NCBI RefSeq assembly: GCF_033807575.1
Contig: NW_026907806.1
Coordinates: 1-64,000, forward strand
Direction: 5' to 3'
Origin: Cydia pomonella
Taxonomy: Eukaryota > Arthropoda > Insecta > Lepidoptera > Tortricidae
DNA: 64,000 nt
The position numbers and the translations under genes were made by a program. Below, one piece after another: positions 51,101-54,100 of the stretch. The notes under the pieces were generated by a model. The model worked only from the letters and a program-made list of their open reading frames with translations. It was not told where the DNA came from and did no database searches. Numbering within the stretch: the first letter of the stretch is position 1; every line of letters begins with the position of its first letter.

Positions 51101-54100
51101 CAACGTGAACAGACTCCGACAGGAGGCGTACCTTGCTGCAGCTGCTCGTAGTTGGCTATATCCTCCTGGTAGTCCTTCATGACCTGCTGCAGCTTCCTGG
51201 AGGCCGCCTCGTCGAGCGCCCGCTGGCGCGCGTCCAGGTACTCGCCGCCCTCCGCCGCGCCGATGCGGGAGCGCGGCTCCGGGGTCAACGTGAACAGACT
51301 CCGACAGGAGGCGTACCTTGCTGCAGCTGCTCGTAGTTGGCTATATCCTCCTGGTAGTCCTTCATGACCTGCTGCAGCTTCCTGGAGGCCGCCTCGTCGA
51401 GCGCCCGCTGGCGCGCGTCCAGGTACTCGCCGCCCTCCGCCGCGCCGATGCGGGAGCGCGGCTCCGGGGTCAACGTGAACAGACTCCGACAGGAGGCGTA
51501 CCTTGCTGCAGCTGCTCGTAGTTGGCTATATCCTCCTGGTAGTCCTTCATGACCTGCTGCAGCTTCCTGGAGGCCGCCTCGTCGAGCGCCCGCTGGCGCG
51601 CGTCCAGGTACTCGCCGCCCTCCGCCGCGCCGATGCGGGAGCGCTGCTCCGCTGTCAACGATCAAGGTTCGCTCAGGCATGTTGACTTACAGCGTCAACC
51701 GAAGGCCCAAATAATGTTTCATATGGTTCTTCAAAGTAATAAGCGATATCTTTTCTTATTAGGGTTTTAAGATTGATCTTTACCTTGTAGAGCCCACTAC
51801 ACAAAATTCCCCTATTCTTAATTTGAAACCTGTTTTAGCCTCGTGCCGCCCACCATACAAAATTATAGCTAGGGAAGTTTGAATCTAGTTGCATTTTTAA
51901 TTAGGATGAATTTTATTAGTTCAAAAATTTTATGATACAAGAGAAATGCTACTTTGTTTTTAAGAAAGTTGAAATTCCATTGAAAAAGGCAACAAACATC
52001 GTAATGCATATTGGGCAGCAAAAGGATATAGTAAATTAGGATGAATTTCGTTTGAGAAAGCAATGAAACGAATGAAATGCTACTTTCTCTGGTTTATGAA
52101 AAGTTCTAATTAGAATGATTAGAATGAAACTGTACGTAAATATTGTAATGCAAATTGGGCCTTACGAGGTTAAAGATTAAAACTCTTAGAGAGGTCCTTG
52201 ATCTAACAACCTAAGATTTGTTTTTATATTCCAAAAACTACATAAAATGACAATTTTGCACTCAACTAAAAGTTTCATCATCTACGTACATTTGTTTTTA
52301 CACTAACAATATTTTCTTATACAATGATAATAAATAATAACATGTAATAATAAATAAATATTATATGACATTATGAGTCAATCGTCGGATCAACTCACTC
52401 TTGTAGTTATCCACAAGCGTCTGCATCTTCCCATCAGTCCTCGCTAGCAACTTCTTCTCGGCAAGCGGCCGCTCGTGCAGCAGCCTCACGCAGCGCAAGG
52501 CCGCCTCGGGCGACGCGAACTCGCAGAAGCCGAAGGTGCCGACGCGCTTCCACGACAGCACGGGCCCGCACGCGCCGAGCAGCGCGCGCATCATCGCGTC
52601 CGGAGCGCGCGTCGTGATGTTGCCTGCAAGTTAAACACGCTACATGCGCACCTCGAGCTAACACACTTATGTCAGAAAGAAGTAAGTTACAATATGCCTC
52701 TCGGCTCTGGAACCTTCGCTAGAATACATAATTACATATATTGACAGAATTCAATCCTTTCAGTAAAAATTCATAATATAAATGATGGCCTTGCTGGTGG
52801 TACCGGCGCAGTGAGTTGGTCAGCTATGATAGTGAGTGAGACAAGAAACACTGACCTATAAACACAGTGATGGGCGGGGGGTCGTTCTCGCGGGCCCCGT
52901 TGGCCCTGGTGGGCGGGCGGGAGATGACGGCCTTGCTGGAGCTGTTGGCCGCGCTGCCGGCCGGCGCCGGCGCCTGCAGCAGCGCCGCGCGCGTGCCCAC
53001 GCCGCCGTACGCGCCCACCATCACCTATAACACATAGGGGCCACATTCATTCAGTGCGGGATAACAATTTATTTTAACTTATGAACATTGTTTGTTATTA
53101 TTTTAATTTGTTAGACATGCCTAGAATTAGTTTATTATTTTAGAATAAGAATTGCTGTTTCTTGCAGGGTCCATGTCACTGTCCTCAAAATTATGAATAT
53201 TGTAATGTACCACATACACACATGTACATAAAGATGTAAAAAGTTGTTACATAAATGTTGTTACTAACAACATGGAAATTCAATACACAATAAACAATAA
53301 ATCATATTGATGTGCTTAAGCTTTTCTAGGCCATAACTAGATTTTCATAAGATACTAGAATAAAATAACAACTGTCTGAGAGGCGTAAGCTGGTATCTTG
53401 CAGGTCCTACGTTAATGTTCATAGACACTTCATTAGCAACTAAGTACTTTTTATTATAGCTTTATAGTCTCGACCTAAGCCGTTCTACGCATACACATAA
53501 CGATCAAGGGCAGCTTTATTGTGCACAGTGCGACCGGGCATTTAAGACTGAAGTTCGGGCTCTAAGAAGTTCGGTTTCGCGAGCCATATACATGCTCATC
53601 AAAGGAAATTGTAAGGGTCGCCGTTGTCGGATACGACATGCAGGACTAATAATAATAATGTCGTCTGCCCATCGTTTCTTAGGTTTTCCTCATCCTCTTT
53701 TTTTTCTTGCTCCTGTACATTCTGTTACCCTTAAGGTCCACCTTCTGTCCAAATATCTGGACAAATGGCCAGCCCATTTCCACTTTAGTTGTAGGGCTTG
53801 TTTTAATGCATCTATAATTTTAGTTCTCTTTGTTATTTCCTCGTTTCTGATTTTTTGTATTTTCCTGTGTTTTAACATACTTCTCTTCAGCGCATGTTGA
53901 CATGTTGAAATTTTGTTTTTTTTTAAATTATGTTAGACTGGGCAATATGCAAGTGTCCATTATCGCCCGCTCGCTCTGTGTGGACCCGCCTATTGTCAAT
54001 TAAATATGACATATTGATTGCAATTCAAAACAAAGTAAAATTTATTTACATAATTAAGTTTCTATACCGCATAGTGAAAGTGTGGAACAGTTTGCCCGAA

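Noticed and set aside
49099..51770. Repeated 60-67-residue plus-strand ORFs
   Set aside because: Shadows of the exon 4 array, repeated every 185 bp.
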